Counted from the stretch's first letter, positions 53,932 through 63,472 are shown. The stretch: DNA of 64,000 nucleotides from Stenotrophomonas sp. 169 (GCF_014621775.1 NZ_CP061204.1:248001-312000), one strand, 5' to 3'. Numbers and translations are program-made. The notes: generated by a model from the letters alone, not told the origin.

Positions 53932-55824
53932 ATGGCAGCCAAGTACTGCGATCTGGTCATGAAGGGGGGCATCACCAGCGGGATCGTCTACCCGAACGCG
54001 GTGCTGTCGCTGGCCAAAGCGTATCGGTTCAAGAGCATCGGTGGCACCTCGGCAGGCGCCATTGCCGCGGCCGTAGCGGCGGCTGCCGCGCTCGGTGACC
54101 GCCGCCGCCACGCCGGCGAGGCGATGGACGCGCAGGCAGGTTTCGAGGGGCTGTCCGCCGTATCCGCGCAGCTGTCCACGCGCGGATTCATCTACCGCCT
54201 CTTCCAGCCGGCGCGTGGCGGGCGTGCGGCCTACCGGCTGCTGGTGGTACTGGCCAGCCACGCTGGCTGGCCGCGAAAGATCGTCTGTCTGCTGGCCGCA
54301 GTGTTCACCATCGCGCCAGTGGAGGTGCTGGTATCGCTGACCCTGCTGCTCGGCATCGGCGCGTGGGCCGGCGGCGGCCCTGGCGTGCTGGCCACGCTGC
54401 TGCCCTCGCTGCTGTGCGCTTATGGAGCCGGCGTAGCGGCGGCGTTGCTGCGCGTAGCGCGTGTGGCACGCGGCAATCTGCTGGGGCTGTGCAACGGCCG
54501 CAGCGAGGACCCGCAGCGCCCCGCACTCACAGACTGGCTGCATGCCAGCCTGCAGGCGTTGTCCGGGCGACCGCTGGACCAGCCGCTGACCTTCGCCGAC
54601 CTGCATTCGGCGCCGCGTTACGCGGGCGAGCCGCAGGATGCGCATGCCGTGACCCTGCAGATGATCAGTACCTGCGTCTCGCACAACGAACCGCGCACGC
54701 TGCCCTTCAGCGATGCGACGTTCTGGTTCCTGCGCGAGGAGTTCGATCTCCTGTTTCCGTCCAGCGTGGTGGACTGGCTGGTGCGACACGCCGGGACGCC
54801 CGAGACCTTCGACGGGCGGGACTACCATCGGCTGCCCGCAGGAGATCAACTGCCGGTGCTGGTTGCCACGCGGATGAGCCTGAGCTTCCCGCTGCTGATC
54901 AGCGCGGTGCCCCTGCATGAGCCGGCATGGTCGGCCACGCGGCCTCCGCTGCAACGCGTCGAGCCCGGTCGGGGGGGCAAGAACGTGGCAGACAGCATGG
55001 AAGGGCTGACCCAAGGCGGGCAGGGGGCGCCAACGGCACCCGCTGCAGCGGAGGCGCCGCGCTTCCGGCGCTGCTGGTTTTCCGATGGCGGCATCGGCAG
55101 CAACTTCCCGATCCACCTGTTCGACGCGGCGCTGCCGCGCTGGCCCACCTTCGCCATCAACCTGGTGTATCCGGGCGGTGCCGTGTCAACCGTGGACCCT
55201 GAGGATCCGCAGGGCGCGCTGGAACGTGCCGTGGTATTGCCCGCCGGCAATCGCGAGGGCTGGCAACGCAGCTACCGCGACATCAGTGCGCCGCTCGCCG
55301 CCAACGAAGTGCTGCGGTTCCTTTTCGCGGTGATATCCACCATGCAGAACTGGCGCGACCTGTTGCAGGCGCGGGCACCCGGCTACCGCGACCGCATCGT
55401 CAACGTGGCGCTGGAGGGGGACGAGGGCGGCATGAACCTGGACATGCCACAGGACGTGCTGAGCCGAATCGCGGAGAAAGGCACGCTTGCCGGGGAGCGC
55501 TTCTGTGCGTTCTCTTTTGAAAACCACTACTGGGTGCGTTGGCGCAACCTTGCCTCGGCCTACCAGCGTTACACGCTGGAAGTTTCACGCACCGATGATG
55601 CCAGCCAGCAGGTGGTCGCCTACCGGGCGGTGTATGCCAGCGTGGCGACCGGGCAGCCTCTGCCACCGTCGTATCCACTGGGCTCGCAGGAAAGGCAGCG
55701 CGCGTCGCAGGCGCTGTATGCGCGCATGGTGGAGCAGGGCACCACGTGGGAAGACTGCGGCCCGGACCTCACCGAGGGCGCACCACGCCCCCTGCCGCAG
55801 ATGAAGGTCACGCCGATCTATTGA
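53932..55824 (+). CDS. Large patatin-like phospholipase with membrane segment
   Basis: The 630-residue protein has a patatin catalytic site: the glycine-rich oxyanion loop MKGGITSGIVYP (about residues 10-21), the nucleophile GGTSAGAIAA (about 38-47), and the dyad aspartate in SDGGIGSNFP (about 385). A hydrophobic segment (about 105-180) with probably two to three membrane helices is inserted after the nucleophile. It should hydrolyse acyl esters of membrane lipids. No partner gene for a CBASS-type defence system (nucleotidyltransferase) is adjacent. CAGAGGGTCGG precedes the ATG. It stands alone. Confidence 0.85.
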   Translation: MAAKYCDLVMKGGITSGIVYPNAVLSLAKAYRFKSIGGTSAGAIAAAVAAAAALGDRRRHAGEAMDAQAGFEGLSAVSAQLSTRGFIYRLFQPARGGRAAYRLLVVLASHAGWPRKIVCLLAAVFTIAPVEVLVSLTLLLGIGAWAGGGPGVLATLLPSLLCAYGAGVAAALLRVARVARGNLLGLCNGRSEDPQRPALTDWLHASLQALSGRPLDQPLTFADLHSAPRYAGEPQDAHAVTLQMISTCVSHNEPRTLPFSDATFWFLREEFDLLFPSSVVDWLVRHAGTPETFDGRDYHRLPAGDQLPVLVATRMSLSFPLLISAVPLHEPAWSATRPPLQRVEPGRGGKNVADSMEGLTQGGQGAPTAPAAAEAPRFRRCWFSDGGIGSNFPIHLFDAALPRWPTFAINLVYPGGAVSTVDPEDPQGALERAVVLPAGNREGWQRSYRDISAPLAANEVLRFLFAVISTMQNWRDLLQARAPGYRDRIVNVALEGDEGGMNLDMPQDVLSRIAEKGTLAGERFCAFSFENHYWVRWRNLASAYQRYTLEVSRTDDASQQVVAYRAVYASVATGQPLPPSYPLGSQERQRASQALYARMVEQGTTWEDCGPDLTEGAPRPLPQMKVTPIY

Positions 55825-55837
55825 GCAGACCGTCAGG

Positions 55838-55917
55838 GTAGAGCCGACGGGTATAGCCGACTTCAGTCGGCTGCCTTTGCATCAGGCGAAATGCAGCCGA
55901 CTGAAGTCGGCTCTACC
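55838..55917. repeat. SMAG-type REP pair plus a broken head
   Basis: A truncated GTAGAGCCGACGG at 55838-55850 abuts a copy with GTAT for GTAG (55851-55874). An inverted intact copy lies at 55893-55917. Confidence 0.82.
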
Positions 55918-55928
55918 CCGCCATCCCC

Positions 55929-56010
55929 ACCATTCCCATCATTCCCATCATTCCCATCACCCGCCACCCGCCAGCCACCCGCCCGCCCGCCCGCCACCCG
56001 CCGCCCCCCT
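55929..56010. repeat. Simple tandem repeats
   Basis: About three units of the 9-mer CATTCCCAT (55931-55958) run into CCGCCAC-type heptamers and CCCG repeats up to 56010, just before the stop of the XRE-type regulator. No function is visible. Confidence 0.75.
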
Positions 56011-56013
56011 GCC

Positions 56014-57381
56014 TCAGCGCCCCGGCAGCTGCGCGAACGCGCGCTGCATGCAGTCCTCGCGCGGGCATACCCGGCAGCCGGGTCCTATGGATACCGAGTT
56101 TCCTGGGCTCTGGATATCCAGCCCCCGGGTGTAGACCAGCCGCTCTGCATGCTGCAGATCGCAGCCCAGCGCCACGGCAAAGGTCTTGCGTGGCTGGCCA
56201 TGGCCGACCGGGCCGCTGCTCACCTGCCGGGCCAGCCAGAAATGGCGCCGCCCATCCGGCATGCGGGCGGTCTGGGTGAGGATGCGTCCGGGCTGGTTGA
56301 ACGCCTCGTAGACGATCCACAGCGGGCACGAACCGCCTACCTGCGAAAAGTGGAAGTCGGTGGCCGAGTGGCGTTTGGACACGTTGCCGGCACGGTCCAC
56401 GCGGATGAAGAAGAACGGCAGGCCCGGTGCACTGCGCCGCGCCAGCGTGCTCAGCCGGTGGCAGACCGCTTCGAACCCTACGCCGAACTGGTGCGCCAGC
56501 AGTTCGATGTCGTAGCCGCTGTGCTCGGCTGCGCGCAGGAACGGGCCGTAGGGCATCACCAGCGCGCCGGCAAAGTAGTTGGACAAGCCGATGCGGGCCT
56601 GGGCGATGCGCGCATCATCGCGGAAGTCGGCACGCTCGATCACCGCATCCACGGCCTCGCCGTGCCCGCGCAGGGCCAGCTCGGCGGCCATCTGGAAGGC
56701 CTGCTGGCCCGGTTCCAGGTAATCCGGCAGCCACAGCGTGCGCGCCTTAGCATCCAGCAGGCGCTTCTCGCGGCCAGCCTGCAGCGGTGCCACTTCCACC
56801 ATCACGCCGTGACGGTCGGCCAGCAACTGGCGTAGCCGCGGCGCCATGTGGCCGACGGTCAGCCCCCACTCGGCAAACAACTGCTCGGCCAGCTCATCCA
56901 GCTCCGGGATGTGGTTGTGCATGCGGTTGAAGAAGTCGCGCACCTGGTCGCCCGCGGGCAGGCTCAGTCCGGCGCCGGGCTCGCCCAGCTGGAACTCCAG
57001 CGCTGCTGCATGCTCGCGCAGCGCCAAATGGCGGCGGTGCAGGTCCAGCAAGGCCTGGCTGACCTGCGGCAGGTTGCCGGCCATGGCCCGCAGTTCGGTG
57101 GCACTGACATCGGCCAGGCCGAGGTCACGCAGCGTCTGCCCCAGCGCATCCTGCAGCGCCGCCGGTCCCCCGGCATCGAACAGGTCGCCCAGTTCGCCCA
57201 GCACGGCGCGCAGACGCTGCTGCACCGCCGGGGTCAGCGGCCGCTTGTTGCGCTCGATCTGGTTCAGATAGCTGGCAGAAACGCCCAGCCCCTGCGCCAG
57301 TTGCGCCTGGGTGTAACCGCGCTGCTCCCGCAGCTTGGCCAGGCGCAGACCGAGATGACGCTGGGGCACAAGGTCATTCAC
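56014..57381 (-). CDS. XRE family short-chain fatty-acyl regulator (DUF2083)
   Basis: The 455-residue protein has an XRE helix-turn-helix (about residues 10-62; LRLAKLREQRGYTQAQLAQ, LGVSASYLNQIERN). A middle IrrE/peptidase-like region follows, in which the HEXXH site is degenerate (MAAELAL). The C-terminal DUF2083 domain has four cysteines (GSCPLW, LGCDL, CRVCPREDC). The family (RamB, ScfR-like) senses short-chain acyl-CoA and controls acetate, propionate or branched-chain pathways. It is divergent from mmsA across 113 bases, so it likely controls the valine operon (inference). Confidence 0.87.
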   Translation of the reverse strand: MNDLVPQRHLGLRLAKLREQRGYTQAQLAQGLGVSASYLNQIERNKRPLTPAVQQRLRAVLGELGDLFDAGGPAALQDALGQTLRDLGLADVSATELRAMAGNLPQVSQALLDLHRRHLALREHAAALEFQLGEPGAGLSLPAGDQVRDFFNRMHNHIPELDELAEQLFAEWGLTVGHMAPRLRQLLADRHGVMVEVAPLQAGREKRLLDAKARTLWLPDYLEPGQQAFQMAAELALRGHGEAVDAVIERADFRDDARIAQARIGLSNYFAGALVMPYGPFLRAAEHSGYDIELLAHQFGVGFEAVCHRLSTLARRSAPGLPFFFIRVDRAGNVSKRHSATDFHFSQVGGSCPLWIVYEAFNQPGRILTQTARMPDGRRHFWLARQVSSGPVGHGQPRKTFAVALGCDLQHAERLVYTRGLDIQSPGNSVSIGPGCRVCPREDCMQRAFAQLPGR

Positions 57382-57494
57382 AGGATTAACAATAATCAGC
57401 AGGCCGGTTGGCCAGATTAAGCGCAGACAGCTCAGAAATCGAGCAGTGGCCTGTGAATAATGCCAAGTATCTTCAGCACTCCGATGGAACCGCC
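57382..57494. promoter_or_regulatory. Divergent promoter region of the mms operon
   Basis: The A/T-rich stretch GATTAACAATAATC (about 57384-57397) is an imperfect dyad directly upstream of the regulator's start codon. It is the best operator candidate. The mmsA side has AATAATGCC and AAGTATCTT but no clear -10/-35 pair. Confidence 0.35.
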
Positions 57495-59000
57495 ATGACT
57501 GTTGCAGCGCCCCGTATCCGTCTGTTGATCGATGGCCAGTTCATCGAGTCGTCCACCGCGCAGTGGCAGGACGTCGTCAATCCGGCCACGCAGGACGTGC
57601 TGGCCCAGGTGCCGTTCGCCACCACCAGCGAAGTCGACGATGCCGTCGCTGCCGCCAAGGAAGCTTTCAAGACCTGGCGCAAGACGCCCATCGGCACCCG
57701 TGCGCGCATCTTCCTGAAGTACCAGCAGCTGATCCGCGAGAACATGAGCGAGCTGGCGCATACCCTCAGCGCCGAGCAGGGCAAGACCGTGCCGGACGCC
57801 GAAGGCGATGTGTTCCGCGGCCTGGAAGTGGTCGAGCACGCCGCAGCGATCGGCAACCTGCAGCTGGGCGAGCTGGCCAACAACGTGGCCAATGGCGTGG
57901 ACACCTACACCTTGATGCAGCCCTTGGGTGTGTGCGCGGGCATCACGCCGTTCAACTTCCCGGCGATGATTCCGCTGTGGATGTTCCCGATGGCCATCGC
58001 CACCGGCAACACCTTCGTGCTCAAGCCGTCCGAACAGGATCCGATGGTCACCATGCGCCTGGTCGAACTGGCGCTCGAAGCCGGCATCCCGAAGGGTGTG
58101 CTGAACGTCGTCCACGGCGGCGAAGAAGTGGTCAACGCGATCTGTGACCACCCGGACATCAAGGCGATCTCGTTCGTGGGCTCCACCCGCGTCGGCACCC
58201 ACGTGTACAACCGCGCCTCGCTGGCCGGCAAGCGCGTGCAGTGCATGATGGGCGCGAAGAACCATGCGGTCGTGCTGCCTGATGCCAACAAGGAGCAGAC
58301 CCTCAACGCGATGGTTGGCGCCGCCTTTGGTGCGGCCGGACAGCGCTGCATGGCCGCCTCCACGCTGGTGCTGGTGGGTGATGCACGCGCCTGGGTGCCG
58401 GACCTGGTGGCGAAGGCGAAGACGCTCAAGGTCAGCGCTGGCTCGGTGACGGGCACCGATGTCGGCCCGGTCATTTCCTGCAGTGCCCGCGAACGCGTGG
58501 AAGGCTTGATCGCTTCGGGCGTGGAGCAGGGCGCAACGCTGGACCTGGACGGCCGCAATCCGCAGGTCGATGGCTTCGAGAAGGGCAACTTCGTCGGGCC
58601 GACCATCTTCTCCGGCGTCACCACCGACATGCGCATCTACCAGGAAGAAATCTTCGGGCCGGTGCTGGTGATCCTGGAAGCGGAAACGCTGGAAGACGCC
58701 ATCGCGCTGGTCAACAGCAACCCCAATGGCAACGGCACGGCGGTGTTCACCCAGTCCGGCGCCGCCGCGCGTCGCTTCCAGGAAGACATCGACGTCGGCC
58801 AGGTCGGCATCAACGTGCCGATCCCGGTGCCGGTGCCGCTGTTCTCCTTCACCGGATCGCGCGCATCCAAGCTGGGTGACCTCGGTCCATATGGCAAGCA
58901 GGTGGTGATGTTCTACACGCAGACCAAGACCATCACGGCACGTTGGTTCGATGACGAGACGCTGAGCCACGGCGTCAACACCACCATCAGCCTGAAGTAA
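57495..59000 (+). CDS. mmsA: Methylmalonate-semialdehyde dehydrogenase (CoA-acylating)
   Basis: The 501-residue aldehyde dehydrogenase has the MmsA-type catalytic region: [20 protein letters not shown], then [11 protein letters not shown] with the nucleophilic cysteine, and EEIFGPVL. Family-typical are [21 protein letters not shown] in pieces and the C-terminal FYTQTKTIT. It converts methylmalonate semialdehyde to propionyl-CoA, the last step of valine breakdown. The ATG at 57495 is preceded by GATGGAA. It heads a five-gene operon that lists the valine pathway. Confidence 0.95.
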   Translation: MTVAAPRIRLLIDGQFIESSTAQWQDVVNPATQDVLAQVPFATTSEVDDAVAAAKEAFKTWRKTPIGTRARIFLKYQQLIRENMSELAHTLSAEQGKTVPDAEGDVFRGLEVVEHAAAIGNLQLGELANNVANGVDTYTLMQPLGVCAGITPFNFPAMIPLWMFPMAIATGNTFVLKPSEQDPMVTMRLVELALEAGIPKGVLNVVHGGEEVVNAICDHPDIKAISFVGSTRVGTHVYNRASLAGKRVQCMMGAKNHAVVLPDANKEQTLNAMVGAAFGAAGQRCMAASTLVLVGDARAWVPDLVAKAKTLKVSAGSVTGTDVGPVISCSARERVEGLIASGVEQGATLDLDGRNPQVDGFEKGNFVGPTIFSGVTTDMRIYQEEIFGPVLVILEAETLEDAIALVNSNPNGNGTAVFTQSGAAARRFQEDIDVGQVGINVPIPVPVPLFSFTGSRASKLGDLGPYGKQVVMFYTQTKTITARWFDDETLSHGVNTTISLK

Positions 59001-59016
59001 CCACGGAGTTGCAGAC

Positions 59017-60183
59017 ATGAGTAACTCGATGACGACGGAACTCGACGAAGCGCAGCAAGCCTATCGAGAGGCAGCGCGTGACTTCGCCCAGGCAGAATTG
59101 GCGCCACACGCAGCGCGGTGGGATGCGGAGGGCATCTTCCCGCGCGAGGCAATCGCCAAGGCAGGGGAACTCGGTTTCTGTGGCTTGTACATGGATCCCG
59201 AGGTCGGTGGCAGCGGCTTGAGCCGTCTGGACGCCGCCGTCGTCATCGAGGAACTCGCCAACGTGGATCCCTCCACGGCGGCCTATGTCAGCATCCACAA
59301 CATGGCCTCGTGGATGGTCTCCACCTGGGGCCAGGAAAGCCTGCGCGCCGCGTGGGGCGCGGATCTGTCGGCCGGCACCAAGCTGGCCTCCTACTGCCTG
59401 ACCGAACCGGGAGCGGGCTCGGATGCGGCATCGTTGAAGACCACGGCCGTGCGCGATGGCGACGACTATGTGCTCAATGGCGCGAAGGCCTTCATTTCCG
59501 GCGCTGGCGCGACCGAGCTGCTGGTGGTGATGGCACGCACCGGCGGCCCCGGCGCGAAAGGCGTAAGCGCCATCGCGGTGCCGGCCGACCTGCCGGGCAT
59601 CAGCTACGGCCGCAAGGAAGAGAAGATGGGCTGGAACAGCCAGCCGACCCGTGGCATCACCTTCGACAACGTACGCGTGCCGGTCAGCCACCTGCTGGGC
59701 GAAGAGGGCGGCGGCTTCAAGCTGGCCATGAAAGGCCTGGACGGCGGGCGCATCAACATCGCCGCCTGTTCGCTGGGCGCCGCGCAGGGTGCGCTGGATG
59801 CGGCACGACGCTACATGGGCGAGCGGCGCCAGTTCGGCAAGGCGCTGGCCGAGTTCCAGGCGCTGCAGTTCAAGCTGGCCGACATGGCCATCGAGCTGGT
59901 CGCCGCACGGCAGATGGTGCACACCGCGGCCCGCAAGCTCGATGCGGGTGCCAGCGATGCCAACGTGTGGTGTGCGATGGCCAAGCGCTTCGCTACCGAT
60001 GCGGGCTTCACCGTGTGCAACGAAGCGCTGCAGATCCACGGCGGTTACGGTTATATCCGCGAGTACCCGATCGAGCGCCTGCTGCGTGACTGCCGTGTGC
60101 ACCAGATCCTGGAGGGCACCAACGAGATCATGCGGGTGATCGTTGCCCGTCACCTGCTCAATACCGAAGAGGAACTGCGATGA
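59017..60183 (+). CDS. Acyl-CoA dehydrogenase, probably isobutyryl-CoA dehydrogenase
   Basis: The 388-residue FAD enzyme has the ACAD blocks ASYCLTEPGAGSDAASLKT, NGAKAFISGAGATELLVVMAR, RRQFGKALAEFQALQFKLADM and the C-terminal LQIHGGYGYIREYPIERLLRD, LEGTNEIMR. Its place between mmsA and the crotonase genes points to isobutyryl-CoA to methacrylyl-CoA in valine catabolism. It starts 16 bases after mmsA and overlaps the next gene by four bases. Confidence 0.93.
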   Translation: MSNSMTTELDEAQQAYREAARDFAQAELAPHAARWDAEGIFPREAIAKAGELGFCGLYMDPEVGGSGLSRLDAAVVIEELANVDPSTAAYVSIHNMASWMVSTWGQESLRAAWGADLSAGTKLASYCLTEPGAGSDAASLKTTAVRDGDDYVLNGAKAFISGAGATELLVVMARTGGPGAKGVSAIAVPADLPGISYGRKEEKMGWNSQPTRGITFDNVRVPVSHLLGEEGGGFKLAMKGLDGGRINIAACSLGAAQGALDAARRYMGERRQFGKALAEFQALQFKLADMAIELVAARQMVHTAARKLDAGASDANVWCAMAKRFATDAGFTVCNEALQIHGGYGYIREYPIERLLRDCRVHQILEGTNEIMRVIVARHLLNTEEELR

Positions 60184-60977
60184 ACGATTGGCGCATCCAT
60201 GAACATGCCGGCCTGAAGGTCGAGGCCGATGGCCACGTTGCGGTCATCACCCTGCACAATCCGCCCGCGCATACCTGGACCGTGCACAGCCTGTCGGCCC
60301 TGCGCGACCTGGTGGGTGCGTTGAACGCGGACCGTGATGTCTATGCACTGGTGATCAGTGGCGAGGGCGAGAAGTTCTTCTCCGCCGGCGCCGACCTCAA
60401 CCAGTTTGCGTCCGGCGACAAAGCCGCTGCGCGGGAAGCCGCGCGCCGCTTCGGTGAGGCATTCGAGGCGCTCTCCGCGTTCCGCGGCGTGTCCATCGCG
60501 GCCATCAACGGCTATGCCATGGGCGGCGGCCTGGAATGTGCGTTGGCGTGCGACCTGCGCATCATCGAAGAACACGCCCAGGTGGCGCTGCCGGAGGCCA
60601 CCGTCGGCCTGTTGCCGTGCGCTGGCGGCACGCAGAACCTGCCGCGCCTGGTCGGCGAAGGCTGGGCCAAGCGGATGATCCTTCTCGGTGAGCGCATCGA
60701 CGCAGATACCGCCGTGCGGATCGGTCTGGCCGAGCAGAAAGCCGGCAAGGGCGAAGGTAAAGCGCTGGCGCTGGAGTGGGCGAAGAAGGCCGGCAAACAG
60801 AGCCCGACCAGCATCGCCGCCTGCAAGACGCTGGTGCAGTCCACCCGCACCGGTACGCATGCATCGGCGCTGGTCGCAGAGCGCGAAGCGTTCGTGGACC
60901 TGTTCGATACCGCCGACCAGGTAGAGGGCGTCAGCGCCTTCCTGGAAAAGCGCAGCGCGCAGTGGAAGAACGCATGA
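60180..60977 (+). CDS. Enoyl-CoA hydratase (methacrylyl-CoA hydratase role)
   Basis: The 265-residue crotonase has the oxyanion-hole blocks SGEGEKFFSAGADLNQF and INGYAMGGGLECALACDLRI, with catalytic glutamates in ALPEATVGLLPCAGGTQNL. In this operon it most likely hydrates methacrylyl-CoA to 3-hydroxyisobutyryl-CoA. It overlaps both the dehydrogenase upstream and the hydrolase downstream by four bases (ATGA), showing tight coupling. Confidence 0.92.
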   Translation: MNDWRIHEHAGLKVEADGHVAVITLHNPPAHTWTVHSLSALRDLVGALNADRDVYALVISGEGEKFFSAGADLNQFASGDKAAAREAARRFGEAFEALSAFRGVSIAAINGYAMGGGLECALACDLRIIEEHAQVALPEATVGLLPCAGGTQNLPRLVGEGWAKRMILLGERIDADTAVRIGLAEQKAGKGEGKALALEWAKKAGKQSPTSIAACKTLVQSTRTGTHASALVAEREAFVDLFDTADQVEGVSAFLEKRSAQWKNA

Positions 60978-62155
60978 GCCGGGAAACCGACATCGTGGTT
61001 GATGAAGCGCCGGTGCTGTTTGAAGAACGCACCGCGGCCAACGGCACGCGCATCGGTATCGCCACGCTCAACGCACCGCGCACGTTGAATGGCTTCTCGC
61101 TGCCGATGGCCCACCTGCTGTTGGAAAAGCTGCGTGCGTGGGCAGACGATGACGGCGTGGCCATGGTCGTGCTGCAGGGCGCTGGCGAGAAAGCATTCTG
61201 CGCCGGCGGCGACCTGCACAGCCTGTACCAGAGCATGCAGGCCTACCGCGCGGCAGGGCAGGTGGACATCCGCCAGAACACGCATGCCGCCGAGTTCTTC
61301 GATGTCGAATACCGCGTAGATTTCCTGATCCATACCTACCCCAAGCCGATCCTGTGCTGGGGCCACGGCATCGTCATGGGCGGCGGCATCGGCCTGATGT
61401 CCGGCGCCAGCCATCGCGTGGTCAGCGAGCGCTCGAAACTGGCGTTCCCGGAGATCACCGTCGGCCTGTTCCCGGACGTCGGCGGCAGCTGGCTGCTGCA
61501 GCGCGTGCCGGGCAAGGGCGGACTGTTCCTGGCGCTGACCGGCGCGCTGCTTGGCCCGGGTGATGCGATCCATGCCGATCTGGCAGATCTGCACATCGCC
61601 GAATCGCAGCGCGCCGAAGTCTTCGACGCGTTGCTGCAGGCGGACTGGGGCCGCGACAGCGAGGGCAACCACGGCCGCTTGGACACGCTGCTGCAAGCCT
61701 TCGCCAGCGACGCACCCACGGGGCCGCTGCAGGCCCATGCGGACCTGCTGGTAACGCTGTGCGCCGGCGATGAACTGCCGGCGATCATCGAACGCATCCG
61801 CGCCCTGCAGACCGACGACGCGTGGCTGCAGAACGCACAGAAGACGCTTGCCGCCGGTGCACCCGGTTCGGCGCGGCTGGCGTTTGAACTGCAGCGCCGC
61901 ACCGCCGGCGCGGACCTGGCGACGGTGTACCGGCTGGAGTACGTGACGGCCCTGCATTGCGCCGCGCACGGTGACTTCGCCGAGGGCATCCGCGCGCTGT
62001 TGGTGGACAAGGACCGCACCCCGCACTGGAGCCCGGCTTCGCTGGCGGACGCCAGCGCGGCGTGGGCCGAAGACTTCTTCATTTCCCCGTGGCCGGCCGA
62101 CCAGCACCCGCTGGCCGACCTTGGCGCCACCGCTGCTGAAAGGACCGTCGCATGA
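60974..62155 (+). CDS. 3-hydroxyisobutyryl-CoA hydrolase
   Basis: The 393-residue crotonase-fold protein has GEKAFCAGGDLHSLY, KPILCWGHGIVMGGGIGLM and FPEITVGLFPDVGGSWLLQR, with the long C-terminal extension that separates 3-hydroxyisobutyryl-CoA hydrolases from hydratases. It releases free 3-hydroxyisobutyrate, avoiding build-up of toxic methacrylyl-CoA. The start overlaps the hydratase stop; mmsB overlaps its end by four bases. Confidence 0.93.
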   Translation: MSRETDIVVDEAPVLFEERTAANGTRIGIATLNAPRTLNGFSLPMAHLLLEKLRAWADDDGVAMVVLQGAGEKAFCAGGDLHSLYQSMQAYRAAGQVDIRQNTHAAEFFDVEYRVDFLIHTYPKPILCWGHGIVMGGGIGLMSGASHRVVSERSKLAFPEITVGLFPDVGGSWLLQRVPGKGGLFLALTGALLGPGDAIHADLADLHIAESQRAEVFDALLQADWGRDSEGNHGRLDTLLQAFASDAPTGPLQAHADLLVTLCAGDELPAIIERIRALQTDDAWLQNAQKTLAAGAPGSARLAFELQRRTAGADLATVYRLEYVTALHCAAHGDFAEGIRALLVDKDRTPHWSPASLADASAAWAEDFFISPWPADQHPLADLGATAAERTVA

Positions 62156-63042
62156 GTCGCATTGCATTCATCGGGCTGGGCAACATGGGCGGTCCGATGG
62201 CCGCCAACCTGGCCAAAGCGGGCCACGCCGTGCGCGTGTTCGACCTCGTGCCCGCCGCCGTGCAGGCGGCCGTGGATGCCGGCGCAACGGCTGCCACCTC
62301 CGCATTGGATACGTTGACCGATGCCGAGGTGGTGATCTCGATGCTGCCGGCCAGCCGCCACGTCGAAGGCGTCTATCTGGGCGATGACGGCCTGCTGGCC
62401 GACATCCCGGGCGGTGCGCTGGTGATCGACTGCAGCACCATCGCACCGGCCACCGCGCGCAAGGTTGCCGAAGCCGCCGCGGCGCGTGGCCTGCAGATGC
62501 TGGACGCGCCGGTATCGGGGGGCACCGCCGGGGCCACCGCCGGCACGCTGACCTTCATCGTCGGTGGCGAAGAGGACGCATTGGAACGTGCACGCCCCTA
62601 CCTGCAGGCGATGGGCAAGAACATCTTCCATGTGGGGGCCAGCGGCGCCGGCCAGGTCGCCAAGCTGTGCAACAACATGGCGCTGGGCGTGATCATGGCG
62701 GTGACCGGTGAATCCATCGCGCTGGGTGTGGCACACGGGCTGGACCCGAAGGTGCTGTCGCAGATGATGGCGGTCAGTACCGGCCGCAGCTGGGCGACCG
62801 AAGTGTGCAATCCGTGGCCGGGGGTGCTGGACAACGCGCCGGCCTCGCGCGGCTACAGCGGTGGCTTCGGCAGCGACCTGATGCTCAAGGACATGGGCCT
62901 GGCGGTGGAAGCGGCGATGAGCGTGGGCGCCTCCATCCCGCTCGGCGAGCTGGCGCGCAACCTGTATTCGATGAATCACCAGGCAGGCCGCGGCAAGCTG
63001 GACTTCTCCAGCGTGGTGCAGCTGGTGAGCAACGAGAAGTAA
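62152..63042 (+). CDS. mmsB: 3-hydroxyisobutyrate dehydrogenase
   Basis: The 296-residue dehydrogenase has the N-terminal NAD site FIGLGNMGGPMAANLAKAGH, the substrate block DAPVSGGTAGATAGTLTFIVGG, and the catalytic lysine in GAGQVAKLCNNM. FGSDLMLKDMGLA follows. It oxidises 3-hydroxyisobutyrate to methylmalonate semialdehyde, the substrate of MmsA, closing the pathway. It is the last gene of the operon and is followed by a hairpin. Confidence 0.95.
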   Translation: MSRIAFIGLGNMGGPMAANLAKAGHAVRVFDLVPAAVQAAVDAGATAATSALDTLTDAEVVISMLPASRHVEGVYLGDDGLLADIPGGALVIDCSTIAPATARKVAEAAAARGLQMLDAPVSGGTAGATAGTLTFIVGGEEDALERARPYLQAMGKNIFHVGASGAGQVAKLCNNMALGVIMAVTGESIALGVAHGLDPKVLSQMMAVSTGRSWATEVCNPWPGVLDNAPASRGYSGGFGSDLMLKDMGLAVEAAMSVGASIPLGELARNLYSMNHQAGRGKLDFSSVVQLVSNEK

Positions 63043-63057
63043 CCGCGAGCTGGGTCG

Positions 63058-63084
63058 GATCGCTTTCGCCGAGCGAAAGCGATC
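63058..63084 (+). terminator. Hairpin after the mms operon
   Basis: A perfect 12-bp stem (63058-63069 with 63073-63084) with a CGA loop starts 15 bases past mmsB. No T-run follows, so termination may be incomplete. Confidence 0.6.
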
Positions 63085-63472
63085 AGGCGCTTGGTGTTTT
63101 GCTGCTGTCGCGTGTCCCTTCATCCATGAAGCGGATCGACGAGCGCCCCCCGATCCCGTTGCCATGGCTGAGCAGATCCCCGCGCAGGTCGTCACGATCT
63201 GCGGTGGAGGGCAGACCCTTTGCCGTGGCGTAGGCCTGTGCCTGGTGATCACCGCATCCACGTAGGTCTTTTCGCCCGCCTGCGTTGGGCGACTTTCGAT
63301 GGAACCCACCGGCCACGTGCCGAGCTGGCCGAAGTCCACCTGGATCGCGCCCAGGCTGTATCCGCTGCTCTGCGCAACGCTGCTGACGGTTCCCCAGTCG
63401 GGCTCGCGCATGCCGCGCGTGATCCCCGCGATGGACAGGTGGCACGACGCTGGCCCACCCTCGGTCAGCCGC
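63083..63472 (-). pseudogene. Frameshifted remnant of a larger protein gene
   Basis: Two overlapping minus-strand frames complement each other. The frame entering near 63472 and continuing through MREPDWGTVSS (63411) reads SSGYSLGAIQVDFGQLGTW and PTQAGEKTYVDAVI. It then loses sense, and another frame continues as QAQAYATAKGLPSTADRDDL, LLSHGNGIGGRSSIRFMDEG to a stop at 63083. The join lies near 63235-63245, indicating a frameshift. The 5' part of the gene is missing; it abuts the stop of the LprI-like gene. Similar sequences occur, to my memory, in lysozyme-like or secreted effector proteins of xanthomonads, but I cannot name the family. It covers most of the otherwise empty 430-base gap. Confidence 0.5.

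Noticed and set aside
53932..55824. CBASS or other anti-phage system around the patatin gene
   Set aside because: No CD-NTase, Cap or other defence gene is adjacent; neighbours are a lipocalin and a fatty-acyl regulator.
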